A stretch of 64,000 nt of DNA from Trogon surrucura (Eukaryota > Chordata > Aves > Trogoniformes > Trogonidae): assembly GCA_020746105.1 (NCBI GenBank), contig CM036658.1:9594689-9658688 (forward strand), written 5' to 3'. The notes below the pieces were generated by a model, which did no database searches, was not told the origin of the DNA, and saw only the letters and a list, made by a program, of their open reading frames with translations. This document shows positions 40,493 to 52,660 of this stretch, piece after piece. The position numbers and the translations under genes are program-made. Numbering within the stretch: position 1 is the first letter of the stretch; each line of letters opens with the position of its first letter.

Positions 40493-41074
40493 CTAGGGTA
40501 GGCCACACAGGAATGTGTCCAGGTGGGTTTTGAATGTCTCCAGAGAAGGAGACTCCACAATATCCTTGGGCATCCTCTTCCAGTGCTCTGTCACACTCAC
40601 AGTGAAAAAGTTTTTCCTAACGTTTTTGTGGAACCTCCTATGTTCCAGCTTCCAACCAGTGCCCCTTGTCCTGTCATTGGGCATCACTGAAAAGAGCCTG
40701 GCTCCATCCTCCTGGCACTCCCCCTTGACATATTTATAAACATTAATGAGGTCACCCCTCATCTTCCTCTTCTCCAAGCTAAAGAGATCCAGCTCCTACA
40801 GCCTTTCCTCATAAGGGAGATGTTCCATTCCCTTCATCAACTTTGTGGTTCTGTGCTGCACTCTCTCCAGCAGTTCCCTGTCCTTCTTGAGCTGAGGCAC
40901 CCAGAACTGGACACAATATTCCAGGTGTGGCCTCACCAGGGCAGAGCAGAGGGGCAGGAGGACCTCTCTTGACCTACTTGCTACTCCCCTTCTAATACAC
41001 CCCAGGATGTCATTGGCCTTCTTGGCCATGAGGGTACATTGCTGGTTCATGGTCATCCTGCTGTCCACCAGCAC
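40493..41074 (-). pseudogene. CR1 ORF2 C-terminal remnant with one break
   Basis: Two consecutive open pieces (41074-40796 and 40777-40493) cover the C-terminal region: [44 protein letters not shown], then after an in-frame stop near 40796 [26 protein letters not shown] and [11 protein letters not shown]. The stop replaces the codon after the [10 protein letters not shown]-type block. The fragment duplicates, in reverse orientation, the region coded at 39992-40339. Confidence 0.85.
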
Positions 41075-41532
41075 TCCCAGGTCCCTTTCCCCTGCGCTGC
41101 TGGTATGACAACCACTCCTTCCAGTTTCATGTCATCAGCAAACTCACTGTCAGTGCTCTCTAATCCCACATCCAGGTCATTGATGAATATATTGAACAGC
41201 ACTGGCCCCAGCACTGACCCCTGAGGGACCCCACTAGACACAGGCATCCAACTAGACTCTGCCCCATTGACCACAACTCTCTGACTTCTTCCTTTCAACC
41301 AGTTCATAATCCACCTCACTGCCCGATCATCCAGACCACGCTTCCTCAGTTTAGCTGTGAGGATGGTGTGGGAGACGGTGTCAAATGCTTTACTGAAAGC
41401 AAGATAAACCACATCCATTGCACTACCATCATTTATCCATCTAGTTACGTCCTCATAAAAGGCTATCAGGTTGAATGACCTCTTATCCTTGATATGCCTG
41501 GAGACAGTACCAAGGATAAACTGTTGCATCAA
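41053..41532 (-). pseudogene. CR1 ORF2 reverse transcriptase core, broken
   Basis: This 159-codon open frame covers RT motifs A to C. Motif A reads [14 protein letters not shown]1 proteins normally have Asp before FSKAFD, the metal-binding residue, and here it is Ala. Motif B ([21 protein letters not shown]) and motif C (FADDMKL) are present. Just after motif C about 250 bp of normal CR1 sequence is missing, and the frame runs into text from the LGVLVDSRM region in a different frame. The missing Asp and the deletion mean this is not a working polymerase. Confidence 0.88.
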
Positions 41533-44178
41533 TTAAAAATTGTTTTTCCCATCCCCATGCCTTCATGAACAGGTGGAGACAGGAAGCTAACTTAGTGGCA
41601 CTTTTGATCTAATTATAAGTAGGGGGAAAAAAGGAAAAAGATACTTTCATTTTCTCCAGATATACATGAGACAACTAACAAACAGGCCAGGTGCCTTGAA
41701 AGCTATGTGCCAATGTTTTTTCCAGTTTTATTTTGCTTTAAAGTGAAGGAACTTACTGATTAACCTTTGATCACATAAAGACAACCAAGAATAACTGAAA
41801 CACAAAAGAAAGGGTGACCATCGTGTAAAGGAAAAAAAAAATTACATACAAGGTGGTTGCTGAAGTGGAGTGCAAAAATGTAACATAAGGTCAGATGGGA
41901 ACAGGCCTGCCCTGTGGCAAACCCTAGCTCCCGGAGCGGGATGAAGCAGGGATGTAGTTTCGGGAGGGGGCTACTTGGGTGCTCCTCCATGACATGGCTG
42001 AGTTACATGCTACTTAAGGCAGAGTTAATGCGGGATAGTTTAAATTCATTCAAGTATCACATTCTATTTCTTCATTCTCGATGTCTTTTTGAAGACAAAG
42101 CATTAAGTCATCATCAAACTAGAGGAAGTAGCTATAGAGTCTGAATGTGTACACCAAGAGCTCTGAACCCCAGATGTTTCACTTAGAACCCTCTACATTT
42201 TTCCTGAAACGTGTTGGAATAGCAAAAAGAAATGAGGGTAGGCAAAAGACAAGTCTGACTATAAACTACTGGCAGAAAGTTCCAGGTCACAGGGGTGGGA
42301 ATAGCAAGACTATATCTTTAAAGAGTTCATAAAGTTGGAAGAAATTAAATTCCAGAAAGAGGAAAATAAACCTGCCTTTTTATATAGTTTGAAACCCTAA
42401 GTCATAATGTTAATGTACCAGGAGGACTGGTTTTCTGGTGTGGAAAAAAAATACTAAAGGCAGGTCACAGTGATGGATTTTATGTAGCGTAGCTTTTATA
42501 TAGCAATAGTGCTTAACCCCTTCCATCCCCAAAACTTCTTCATAGCTTTTCTGCATGTATCTAGCCAAGATAAAAGATAAGGAAACAAAACTTTTATGTA
42601 TCGGAACATCATATTCTTTTCCCACAGGAAAAGAGAAATGTTTCCTTCCATAAAGTTGATTCAGAGCAAGTCAGTTTGCTACAGTCGAGCATATGTTCCA
42701 CTGTAATCAGAAGTGGAGCTAAGGTGATATTTAGCAGGTAAATACTAAAGAGTTCATATGCCACAGACTACCCTCTAGAGGAACTTAAATCCATTCATTT
42801 GCTCTGAGGTAGAAAGCAGCCTTCTCAACTAAGCAGGTAAATTAAAAGATGACCCCAAAATTACATTTAGAGCTCAACTGTGTGCTTCTCAATTTTAATA
42901 GTGGAAAATTAGCCTGAAATGACAGTTTTTGAGTAAGTCATTCTTCCTTTCTTTCCTACCAAAATCTCTTAAGGAAAACCTTACGGAAGACAAATCTCAG
43001 CTATAGATTCAGCATCCATTTTACAAAAGTGAGGTGAAATCATAGATTTCTTAGCATGCGTATTTCAGCTCAGAATATCACTGTTTTTAGAAACAGGTGA
43101 CACTGAGAGACCACACAACACTGAGGCATCTCCAGGGCTGGTGCCTCTCACATTATTCACTCCCAGCAAGTCAGCTCGGTCACCTTTGTGTCCCAGCCAT
43201 GTTTTGCTGGTGGTGTCTGTCTTCATTTTGGCCACACCAGCACCAGAGTAGGGTCAGCCTTCACCCGCATCACACCTGTGATCATGGCAGGTGACCAAAG
43301 CAACGCACAAGGTATGAAACAGGCTTTATGGGAAAGTGAGATGCCATTCCTGCTTGATGAAATGTTGTCTCTGTCCGTGTGCATGGACACAGGGCTTGCC
43401 ATGGTGGGGGTCTGGGCACACCTGGAGTCTCTTGGTGCTCCTGTCATGTGAGCACGAAACAATGTCACACCCGAAACTATCTAGAAAACCCCCTCTCTGC
43501 TTTGAGAAAAGTGTTGGCACTGGGACAAGAAAAATGTTCCTCTCCTGCGATTTTTATATTCAGTTCACATATGTATCTCTAATGTTTAAACCTGAAAAAT
43601 ACTCTTCTGCCTCCTTGAATGAGACAATTTGATCAGTTGAAATTGCATGTTCTTCTCATATAGTATATAAATCAAACTGTTGTCTCTCCTCAAAAACAAT
43701 AGAAACATGCTTGAAACATAGGTAACAATGTGAGTTTTTTTAAAGTTTGGCACAAGTAGATGAAGCCAGGTCCATCTGACTTTGGGTGGCAAGCAACATC
43801 TGTCTCATCGAGGAATTCTTCAGGACTGGGCTCCCAAGATCAAGAAGATCCCTGGAAGGATTACTGCAAAACAAACCTCTGTATTGCAGGTAATGAATAA
43901 CTGGGAAATTCCTTTTTGATGAATCAGACTCTTTTTCCTCTCCAGCACAAAGACCTGTGTAAAATAAAGGTCATTCTCCCAAATAACCCGTGTGGTCAGG
44001 TAGTGAGACTATATGTGAGTCTGGGTACTCTCAAACACTGGGAAACATGGAACCTTGGTCTTTTACTCGCTACTGAGGACTGTAATACTCAGTAGAGGAG
44101 TATTCCTGACCTTTTGAGTATTAAATATTTATCATCCTATTACTTTGTTTTGCAAAAGAGAGATATAAATTGTCACTG
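41533..44178. other. Unique sequence, no gene recognised
   Basis: 43.0-43.5 kb has several overlapping frames on both strands with no recognisable domain. The rest is AT-rich. No repeats were seen. Confidence 0.5.
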
Positions 44179-44346
44179 AAGATGTTCGAGGTCAGGATTG
44201 ACAGAGCTCTGAGCAACCTGATTTAGTTAAAAATGTCCTTGCTCACTGCAGGGGGCTTGGATGTAGATGGCCTTTAGAGATCCCTTCCAACCCAATGCAT
44301 TGTATGATTCTACAATTCTATAGTTCTATGATTCTGTGATTCTACA
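44179..44346 (+). mobile_element. CR1 LINE 3' end
   Basis: A plus-strand CR1 terminus: the last codons of ORF2 (gctctgagcaacctgattta), a short 3' UTR with ctcactgcagggggcttgga, and an extended degenerate tail of four to five ATTCTATG-like units ending near 44346. It is only about 170 bp long. The 'gcaacctgatttagtt' phrase places it nearer the 58.6 kb copy than the 39.9 kb pair. Confidence 0.9.
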
Positions 44347-44381
44347 CTTCTAATTTTTCTCTCCAAGTCTCTTAAAACAAA

Positions 44382-44455
44382 CATCATTATCATCATCATC
44401 ATTATCATCATCCTCCTCCTCCTCCTCCTCCTCCTCCTCATCATCATCATCATAA
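44382..44455. repeat. Compound ATC/CTC trinucleotide microsatellite
   Basis: The run is (ATC)n with ATT interruptions, then about eight to nine uninterrupted CCT units (44411-44438), then ATC units again. On the minus strand it reads GAT/GAG, which explains an acidic open frame there. It lies directly next to the CR1 tail ending near 44346, a common place for microsatellites to grow. Confidence 0.92.
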
Positions 44456-47400
44456 TTCATGTTGGAGTCCAACTTCCTGCTCGAAATACGGTCAACTATG
44501 AGACCAGAAATCTGCAGCTTCTTGTCCCTTAAATGCAAACATATTTTTTTCCGAGATAGAATAGCTTTATCTTCAATTCTTCTTAGAAATAAAAAATTCC
44601 CAAGCTCAAAAGCCAACAGAAGTGTCCCAGTAGTTTAGATCAGGACACTTGTCACCATCACGAAGATGAATACAGTAATTAAGGCTAAGAGCACACTGAT
44701 GCAAATTGCCTTTGATCTACTGCCTGCTGTAGGAGGACCAAAATCACGCACTCCTCCACATTCACAGGTAGGCAAGACAAATGCATCTTAAGAGCTGTTG
44801 GTAAAATAAGTGGAAATGTGTCTTTCATAAAATGTATACCCTGAAATGTTCAGCCACAGATTTGTCATGAGAAAAATTAATCTTGGGAAAGCAGAACAAA
44901 TGGAGTTTTTTGCTTTTCTTCTTGAAAACATCTAGTCTTTTTCATGTGTCTCTTTCCTTCCCTTTTGTAGTAGTGTACTAAAAAACAAGTGAGTGTCCGT
45001 CAGCTTAGCTCCTGGAGGTGCAAGGACTCCCTTCCTCATGTCATTACCACTGCGTAGTGGAAAATATAGTCTGTACAAGGTAACAGTGGTCAGCATTTCT
45101 TCAGCAGATCACAGAGAAATGGAAAGTGGCCTTTGATTGATTTGTGAAAAAATAATGGCTTTACATTGAAAAAGATATAGAGGACAAGTGAGGTTATACT
45201 TGCTGTTTCTTCTAATGCAAACGCATGATTAATCATTAAAAGGAAACATTTTGATTTTTTTTTCTTTTTGGATGAGTGATGTGGAACATACAAATATTCT
45301 GATACCCTTGTCTGTCGACATTGTGTGAAAATCAGGAGATGCTTTAGGCAGCAGAGTAGGCTGATGTTTGTTGGTGTCTACAGATGAGACAGAGCTTTAA
45401 GGTGCCTTTTACACAGCATAACAACAAAGGGAAGTAGAGACAACACATGGCTGTACCTGAGCTTAGAGGACTAACTTTGTTGGGTGTCTCTGGCCAGCTT
45501 TTGGGACTGTTTTCCCATCTGCCTGATGATTTTCTAGGCAGGTTTCTCTCTAAGTTGTCCTTGACCTTTGGAAATTAGCTCAATATGAGGCAGCAAGAGA
45601 CTCCTTAGACTGACTTTGCTCCACAATGTCATTTAAATCTCTTCCAATATGGTAATTGTCTCAGGCCAAAAATCTGGCTCTTTTTTTTTTTTTCCTTTCT
45701 TGTTGTTCTAGTTGTTCTTGTTGTTGGACTAAACAATGAATGCTCCATGTCTAGCCAGTGTCTTGGAATTTGATCCAGGTTTGTTTTCATTAACAAATCT
45801 CTTTTCTTTCCCCTGTGGCTCATGTTCCCTTCCTGCTGCTTGTCACAATCATTTGTAAGAGAAACTTTGATCATTTTGTCAAAATGATTAAGAAAAAAAT
45901 CACCCATGTTTTCTTTGTTTCTGAACAGAAAGAACAATTTCCTGTTACTGTATTTCTGGCATAAAGCCCATTTTAAAAATTACAGTCCTGATCCTGTAGC
46001 TGTATCTCCATGTTCTGCTGTATTCAAGGCAGATAAAATATTGATACCATCATGAACATCTTATCACTAGACTTTGTGGCTACAAGATAATCTATCACCA
46101 TGGTCAGAATAATCTTCATTCACAAGGCAGATTGAAGAAAACAAGGTGCTCTTTGACATGCAAGATATTGAAGCATCCATCTCCCTGCAATGTTAACCTC
46201 CAACCAAATAAATGCCGACAAGGAATAAACCCTTAGAGATGACTAGAATATTTTGGGCAACGTGAAACTTCACCACAGATTTCTGTCACACTGGAAAGAA
46301 AGAAAAAAAGGAAGATAGTCTATTGTTTGTTGGGCCCCTGTGAGGGCAGAAAATGGGTCATCGTTTCAATTAGGCTGTGATAAAATAATGAGCTCAGACT
46401 AGATAAAAGCAAAACCATTAATCTCTAGTTTCTTATCTTGTACATCGTTAGATTTTCTTCACGATTTTTTTCAACCTTTTTCAACTCTGCCATGAAATGG
46501 AATCTCCAACATCCTCAGTTAATTTAGTGAGAATCCTATGAAAATTCAGGCCAGACATGGACAACCTGTGTAACGAGGGCTCCAACCTTCTCGACGATGC
46601 TTCTTTATCCAGATCTTCAAGGTAGTTGCCCATCACACCATGTTTGGCACACCATTTCCTTAACAAACCCATAATTAAGACAAGGGACACATTCATGAAG
46701 GCACAGAAATTAACCTAACTATTGGAATAGCTTTTTGCTTTACTGATACAGGTTGGTATTCACCTTTTTAGCAAAGCTCACACACATGTGCATGTTTGGT
46801 TGTTTGATCACATCCAAAAGACCCAGTCTGTGCTTTACATAGAAGATTTCACAGGAGATTTCTCTGTTAACTTTTCTGAAAAACTTTCCCATGTTTTTTT
46901 TTCTCCAGAAAGGTCTAAAAATACCCTATTATAACTTCTGTTTTTCCCTTTAAAAAAAAAAATTATATCTTTATATTTATACTGAGTTTGATTTAATACA
47001 GAGAAGGTTCTGGACTTTGTCATCACAGCAGAAAAGGTCTCTCTTGGGTGATTTTTTAATTTATTTTTTATTTTTGATGAGTAGTGGGAAACAGTGAAGT
47101 GACTTACTATTTCATCTACATCACAGATCTCAAGCACTGTGTAGCTAAGAGTGATGTTTATGGCAGAAAAAAAAACTTCTGTAAGTGAATAAAATCCAAA
47201 GTGCTGTTTCGACTGGGTCAACAGGAGAAGAATATTCCAGGCCCATCAACATTGTTACTCTTGGCTGAAATGACAACAGAATAATGAAGAAAAGCAGATG
47301 GGGATGAGGATAGGGAGAGAAAAGGAAAGAGAGAGGGGAAAGTTGGGGCCGCTCTGAGGGATTTTGAAGGACTAGAGAAAGAATTTTGTGCATAACTATC

Positions 47401-50400
47401 CAAAGAGGAAGATGTGTAAAATGACAGTATCACGTTGGAAAGTAACCTGTAAGACTGAAAATACATATACATTAGTAATTGCGTCTCAGACTAGTGTAAT
47501 TGTGTTTCTGTCTAGTGCAATCTCACTTCAACCCCCAGTTTGCTTTCACACCAAAGAGAGGTCATGGGCACAACAGTCCCCAGAGTTGCACCATGACTAA
47601 AAACTGTTCACTTTCTGCCTGGCTCATTCTGACATGTCCCGTCAGCTGGAGATCAACCTCGTCCCCACGGTGTGTGCTGGCACTTCCTCCAGTCACAAAA
47701 GGAGACCAGGCCATTTGCTGTGGCTTGTGTCCTCCCTCCAAACCTGTCCCTTGCAGAACCCTGATGCAGGGGTTGCGCTTTGCAGCGTGTCCCTGTGAGC
47801 GACAGGACCTTCATCAGGGTGATGTGGAGACTGGTGAAAGCCCCTGAGAGCAGAAGTTCCTGAAAGCTTTGGGGTGCAGGCATCTCTTAGTTGGTGCTGG
47901 TCTGAGCGGCTACAGCCCCACCCCTGGAGAGATTTCAGCTTAATCCTGAAAAAAGCGTGACCATGGTAGGGCAGTGCTCTGTGACGATGTTTTCCATGGC
48001 ACAGGGGGTGTTTTGTGTGGGTGCCGGCCTGTGGTGCTGTGGTTTTGTTGCCATCCCTGTGCTCCAGGGAGGGCTGGGCACTTGGGTAGGACTGACTTAC
48101 CCACTGCCCAGCACGACGTGAGGCTGCTTGGCTTGTGCAACTGCCTGGTAGTATAGGGAAGGTGAAGCTGCGGATGCCTTGCTAACAAAGACAATTATGT
48201 TCTCAGCTTAATCTGAGAACTGATTAAATCTCAAGGGTAGTGACCACTGGATTTCCAAAGACATTTTTCTTGTCTCTTGGGCTTTTTTTTTCTGCAGCTA
48301 CAGCTAAAATATCTCTCTTCTGCGTATTCATTTATTTTTTCGCTTCTTTTGCTGAATACCCTTGGTGAAGATTCAGTTTTAATAAGAAACAGTTATCCAA
48401 TTAGCATAAGGCTTGGATGTTGCAGACAGAAATCTGATCAATTAATTTTAAACAGTTGGTGTTTAAATTTTTGTTAGCAACAGCTTAAAAAGGCAGAATC
48501 TACGGAGCCCATTCAAAGTAGTCAATATTTGGGCTACATACAATGCTCCCCATCTTGTGAAAGAAGTAGTAATGTTTTCCATTTCAGTCAATGCAGCTGA
48601 ATGTCTCTCAAGTGTCCTTTAAAATATACTAACAACCAATAAACTCCTGTCAACACATTGCAAAAATTGATTTGTTCCATAAAGGACGTGAGTACCTTTC
48701 AGGTTTAATTTGGTCAGTTCTTTGTATATGTTCAAAATTCACATATTTAGCTGAGCAGAACGTATTCCTTTATCAACATTTAAGAAAGGCTTCTTCACAG
48801 AACAGCTAGAAGCTTGTTTTTTCATTTTTGCCACTAATATTGAGCATTCTAATATTGAGCCAGGAAGACATGAAATATATATTTTCAAAGACATTATAAA
48901 CCATATATTTACTTTCAAGACCATTCTTAACAACATCAAATTCTCATACTGAGAATCTTGTTGCTATTCACTGCATGTAATTTGAAATTCTTGAGAACAT
49001 TCTATTTGTATTGTACATCTAGCTTCTCATTGACTGGTTCTTCCTTGCCTGGTGTCATCTGAAGTCTTGATGAGACTTTGCCAGCCTGCTATATTGTCTC
49101 TTCATGAGACTCACTGTAAAATGCATTTTACATCACAACCTACTATCAATAAAATAATAATAAATCAATAAACCAATGAATTAAGGATCTGGAAAACAAC
49201 CTTTTCTACCCAGCTTCAGATGTTTAATGACTAGGATATGAAGTGCATGTAGTGTTGTGCTGGTGTGAGAAGGAAGACCTTGGATCAGTGTGTGACTATG
49301 TGTCCTGTAATATCCTTTGGCCGTGCAAGTAATAGCTTCCTTTAAAATGGCAAGTTTGTTTTCAGGTGTTTCCCTCAGCCTGATTGGAAGTGATAAGCTT
49401 GCCCTAGTTGCGTCATATTGGAAAACGTGCCCACACGGGTGAAACTGCTCAGTCCCAGGTGAGGCTTTCTCAGTCTGTCCTTTTGTTTTCCTTTCCAGAC
49501 ACAACAAAAACACATATTCTAAATTGGCTCACAGATACAAAACTCACTGTTTCCTCCCAACACAAACATTTCAACCACTTGGTAATAAAACTAATCTGTT
49601 AGCTTCTCTCTGTCTGGCTAAGTGATTATTATTTTTGTTATTGGTGTTCACAATTTGTGTACCGTGCTGCTTCCCAACTGTAAAATGAGGCAGCTGTTCA
49701 CTGAAACTGCCCGTACATGTGCTGTGATGCCAGTTCCCATTGCAGATGCATGAAAACAACTGATTTGTTGGTGCCTCACATAAAGCTTTCTTGCCTCCTC
49801 CATTCTCCTGGGAAAATATTCTCCTGGTACCTCAATAGAGATGAACCATAAAGTCCTTGGAAAGTAAGGTTGAATATAAACCAGAGTGCTTTAAAAAATT
49901 TAGTGCTTACTGAGCCTTTCTCCTAAAGGATTGATCTTCTTCAGCTGAACTCATCTATCATGGAAGAAAATGAGTTGTGGAGTTTGGGAAGTGGCAGTGA
50001 AGAGGACTGGGAGAGGACCAGGCCTTGATCCACTGCTGGTGCTACAAGCACAGGAAACACTGTGAATTCAGAAATACCTTGACAGAGTGAAAACGTATTT
50101 GGATATCCCTTTGAAACAAGTGCTGTAACCTTACAAGCATGCAGTGCACAGCTCCACACAGAAACTGTCCCTTATATTGGACAATGAAGCCTAAAATATA
50201 TTTTCCAGCAGAGTGATCCAGGAGAGAGTTGGAAATTAGCAGGAGGCAAAAAAAAAGATTACTAGGAAAAGGCTGAAACTGCACTCAGAGTTCTCTCCAA
50301 ATGCCCTCTTTTGCTGTTCTCACAAAATCTGGATGCTGCCTTGAAGCAAACATCTGAAAAGGAAAGATGTTTGTCACAAAAGTATTTTTAAATGGCCATT

Positions 50401-51409
50401 CATGATAAGGAAAAAAACCCACCAGACTCTGTATCAAAGAAAGCTCAACTCATCCAGTAAATTCTCTTGTCAAGAAAGAAGTTGTCTTCCTAAAAGAAAA
50501 TATTTTTTTTTCTGTAGTTGTTGTGAATATAATGACTTAAATAATGAGAAAAAATAAAGTACCGAGGTGGAGGGTTTTTGTTGTTTTGTTTTGTTATTTC
50601 TTTTCTGTTGTATTGACTGTGCAGTTTTCTTTAATTTCCTCTTCCCTGTTTCCTGTTAGTGTAGACTGTGGAGACCCTGATACTGGCTTGCACAACACAG
50701 TTCCTCTCTAGACCAAGCCTGATAGGTCCGAGAGAGCCAAAGAATATGGAATGCAAGACTGACTAATCCAGCTCAGGTCGAAGGGCCAGTAAACCCAGGA
50801 TCATATCCCTTGGACTTTTTTAAGAGACATGAACAATTCAAGCCTAGAACTTATTTTTGTAGTGAAGCTTAAGGTTAATACTTCCTCTGCAAGCAGTTAA
50901 ACTTTATGAAGCATATGTGACATATTAACATCCATCAGAGACTGCAGAGAAGGTCTGTCATCTGTCACACCCATCTTGGTACACCAATACAACTTTGAGA
51001 GTCTTTTAATCATGCTGAGCATGTTCCCAGTGTTCCCAGATTTCACCACCTTGGTTGAAAACAAAGTCATAAAAGGAGACAGGAAGAGTTATCAGGTATA
51101 TTAATTAGGTAAATAACTTATAAGTTAAATTAATTCTAGACAGCATAGAGGTTGTACTGTAAATCTGGCATAAAACAGACAGATTGTCAAATACTAACCA
51201 TAGAATTAAATGTAAATAAACCTTTTAGAGGTCCTTCAGTTAGGTATCCATCAGAATGAGTTTGATGTCAAAATCATGTCTAATTATCAAATCTAAGAGG
51301 AAAAATTCCTATTTAGAGTGGACCTGTCATCAAAATATATACAGAAAGTAAATTACTCTTCTTCTGATGAGACTAAACAAGAAAATGTGTTTCCACAAGT
51401 AAAAAGCTA
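44456..51409. other. About 7 kb of unique sequence, no gene recognised
   Basis: No CR1, LTR or RNA gene was recognised. A short TTG-rich run is at 45700-45725. 47.5-48.2 kb is the most GC-rich part and has overlapping open frames of 60-115 codons on both strands, but no domain, splice pattern or codon regularity I can point to. Confidence 0.5.
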
Positions 51410-52165
51410 TGAGAAATGGCACGATCTCAGGGCAAATGCAAGTGGAAGAAGAGAGTATATAAAACATGGAAGGAGGGGCTGGCCACTTGGGTGAAGTATA
51501 AGACTGTGGTCAGTGGATGTAGGGAGGCAATTAGGACAGCTGAGGCATCCTTGGAATTAAACTTTGCAAGAGAGGTCAGAAAGGCCTTCTTCAAATACAT
51601 TGCCAACAAAATTAACATAGAGGCAATGAAGGCCCTCTGGTAAATGAGGTGAGTGCCCTGGAGACAGAGGACAGAAAGAAGGCAGAGTTACTGAATGCCT
51701 TCTTTGCCTCTGTCTACGCTGTTGGCTACTGTCCCCAGGAGCCTCAGTCCCCTGAGGCCCCAGAGGAAGTCATGATAAAGGAGGAGTTTGCCCTGATTGA
51801 TGAGGACTGGGTTAAGGATCAGTTTGAACACTTGAACATTCATAAATCCATGGGCCCTGATGGGATGGACACACGGGTGCTGAGGGAGCTGGTGGGAGTC
51901 ATTGCTAGGCCACTCTCCATCATCTTGGGTAAGTCGTGGGGAGCAGGTGAGATGCCTGAAGACTGGAGGAAAGCGAATGTCACTCCAGTCTATAAGAAGG
52001 GCAGGAAGGATGACCCGAGTAATTACAGGCCGGTCAGCCTCACCTCCATCCCTGGAAAGGTGATGGAACAACTTATCGTTGGCGCTGTCTCTAGGCATAT
52101 CAAGGATAAGAAGCAGTCAATATGACTTTGCCAAGCGGAAGTCATGTTTGACCAAACTTCACCGC
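51410..52165 (+). mobile_element. CR1 LINE ORF2 middle fragment, truncated at both ends
   Basis: A plus-strand CR1 that begins in the linker between endonuclease and reverse transcriptase and stops inside the RT domain, just after a DFAKRKSCLTKL-like block. Normal CR1 would continue with the AFYD..T block and RT motif A. At about 52165 the text changes abruptly to an unrelated inverted repeat. No 3' part of this copy is visible further downstream. LINEs usually lose the 5' end and keep the 3' end, so loss of the 3' end needs a later event such as deletion or insertion. Confidence 0.92.
51416..52125 (+). pseudogene. CR1 ORF2 linker and N-terminal RT remnant
   Basis: Two open pieces are readable. 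The first (51416-51643) carries the basic linker (TWVKYKTVVSGCREAIRTAE, LNFAREVRKAFFKYI). The second (51649-52125) carries KAELLNAFFASVY, HLNIHKSMGPDGM, RVLRELVGVIARPLSII, the NVTPVYKKGRKDDPSNYRPV block and SLTSIPGKVMEQLI of the RT fingers. A stop near 51643 separates them. RT motifs A to C are absent because the element ends at 52165. I infer it is inactive. Confidence 0.88.
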
Positions 52166-52660
52166 CCACTCCTCTCATCTTCCCAGCTATCACTTCCCTC
52201 CCATCTATACATGGGGAGCAGGGGAAGAGGGGTGCAGTCCATCTGGCTACTTCTCATTGTCCATGGCAGCTCTTCCTCCTCACAGTCTCTCCTTCATGCT
52301 GCGTGGTGTCCACCTCGCAGGAGACAATCCTCTTCCTCCTCATGAGTCCTTTGGGACCACAGATCACTTCAGGCATGTACCCCGCTGATGCTCAATCTCT
52401 CTCTCCTCTGGCAAGGGGGTTTGCATGTGTTGGCACACCCTGACTCTCTCACTTCCGTCAGTCCCCTCAGCTGTCATCCGTGAGGTGGACACCATGCAGC
52501 ATGAAGGAAAGACTGCAAGGAACCCTCTTTTCCAAGGAAGAACTACCATAGATAATGAGAAGTTGTGAGATGGACTGCACATCCACCCCCTGCCCCCTTT
52601 GCACGGATGGAGGGGAAGGATGTTGCCTTAAAGATGGGAGGGGTGAGGGGGTGAGGTGTG
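52166..52660. repeat. Unclassified inverted repeat, arms about 165-190 bp
   Basis: The left arm (about 52166-52330) and the right arm (about 52474-52660) are inverted copies. The core of the match is the complement of 52285-52320 against gaggtggacaccatgcagca at 52482-52501, and it continues over tgagatggactgcac and the A/G-rich outer part. Mismatches and small gaps are frequent in the outer half. The spacer (52331-52473) has no self-match that I can see. The unit starts exactly where the CR1 stops. It could be a fold-back element, two opposed copies of an unknown repeat, or part of an LTR element. I do not recognise the family. Confidence 0.75.

Larger units (their letters stand above)
40421..41532 (-). 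mobile_element. CR1 LINE fragment, right arm of the tail-to-tail pair
   Basis: A minus-strand CR1 of about 1.1 kb, the longest in the window by CR1 content. From 5' (41532) to 3' (40421) it holds the reverse transcriptase palm motifs, an internal deletion near 41085-41110, the C-terminal region, and a short 3' UTR and tail. Similarity begins abruptly at 41532, typical of 5' truncation. Together with the plus-strand copy it makes inverted arms of over 500 bp that are highly similar by eye. Confidence 0.95.

Noticed and set aside
44350-44616. Acidic open frame on the minus strand rich in Glu and Asp
   Set aside because: The acidic run is the translated ATC/CTC microsatellite, and the rest has no recognisable domain.
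47388-48194. GC-richer interval with overlapping frames, considered as a possible exon cluster or pseudogene
   Set aside because: No frame shows a known motif, and both strands are equally open. It could not be supported.
40421-52165. The minus-strand CR1 at 40.4-41.5 kb and the plus-strand CR1 at 51.4-52.2 kb as halves of one element split by inversion
   Set aside because: Their ORF2 regions meet near the same point, but they overlap by about 90 bp. This fits two independent truncated copies better than one split element.
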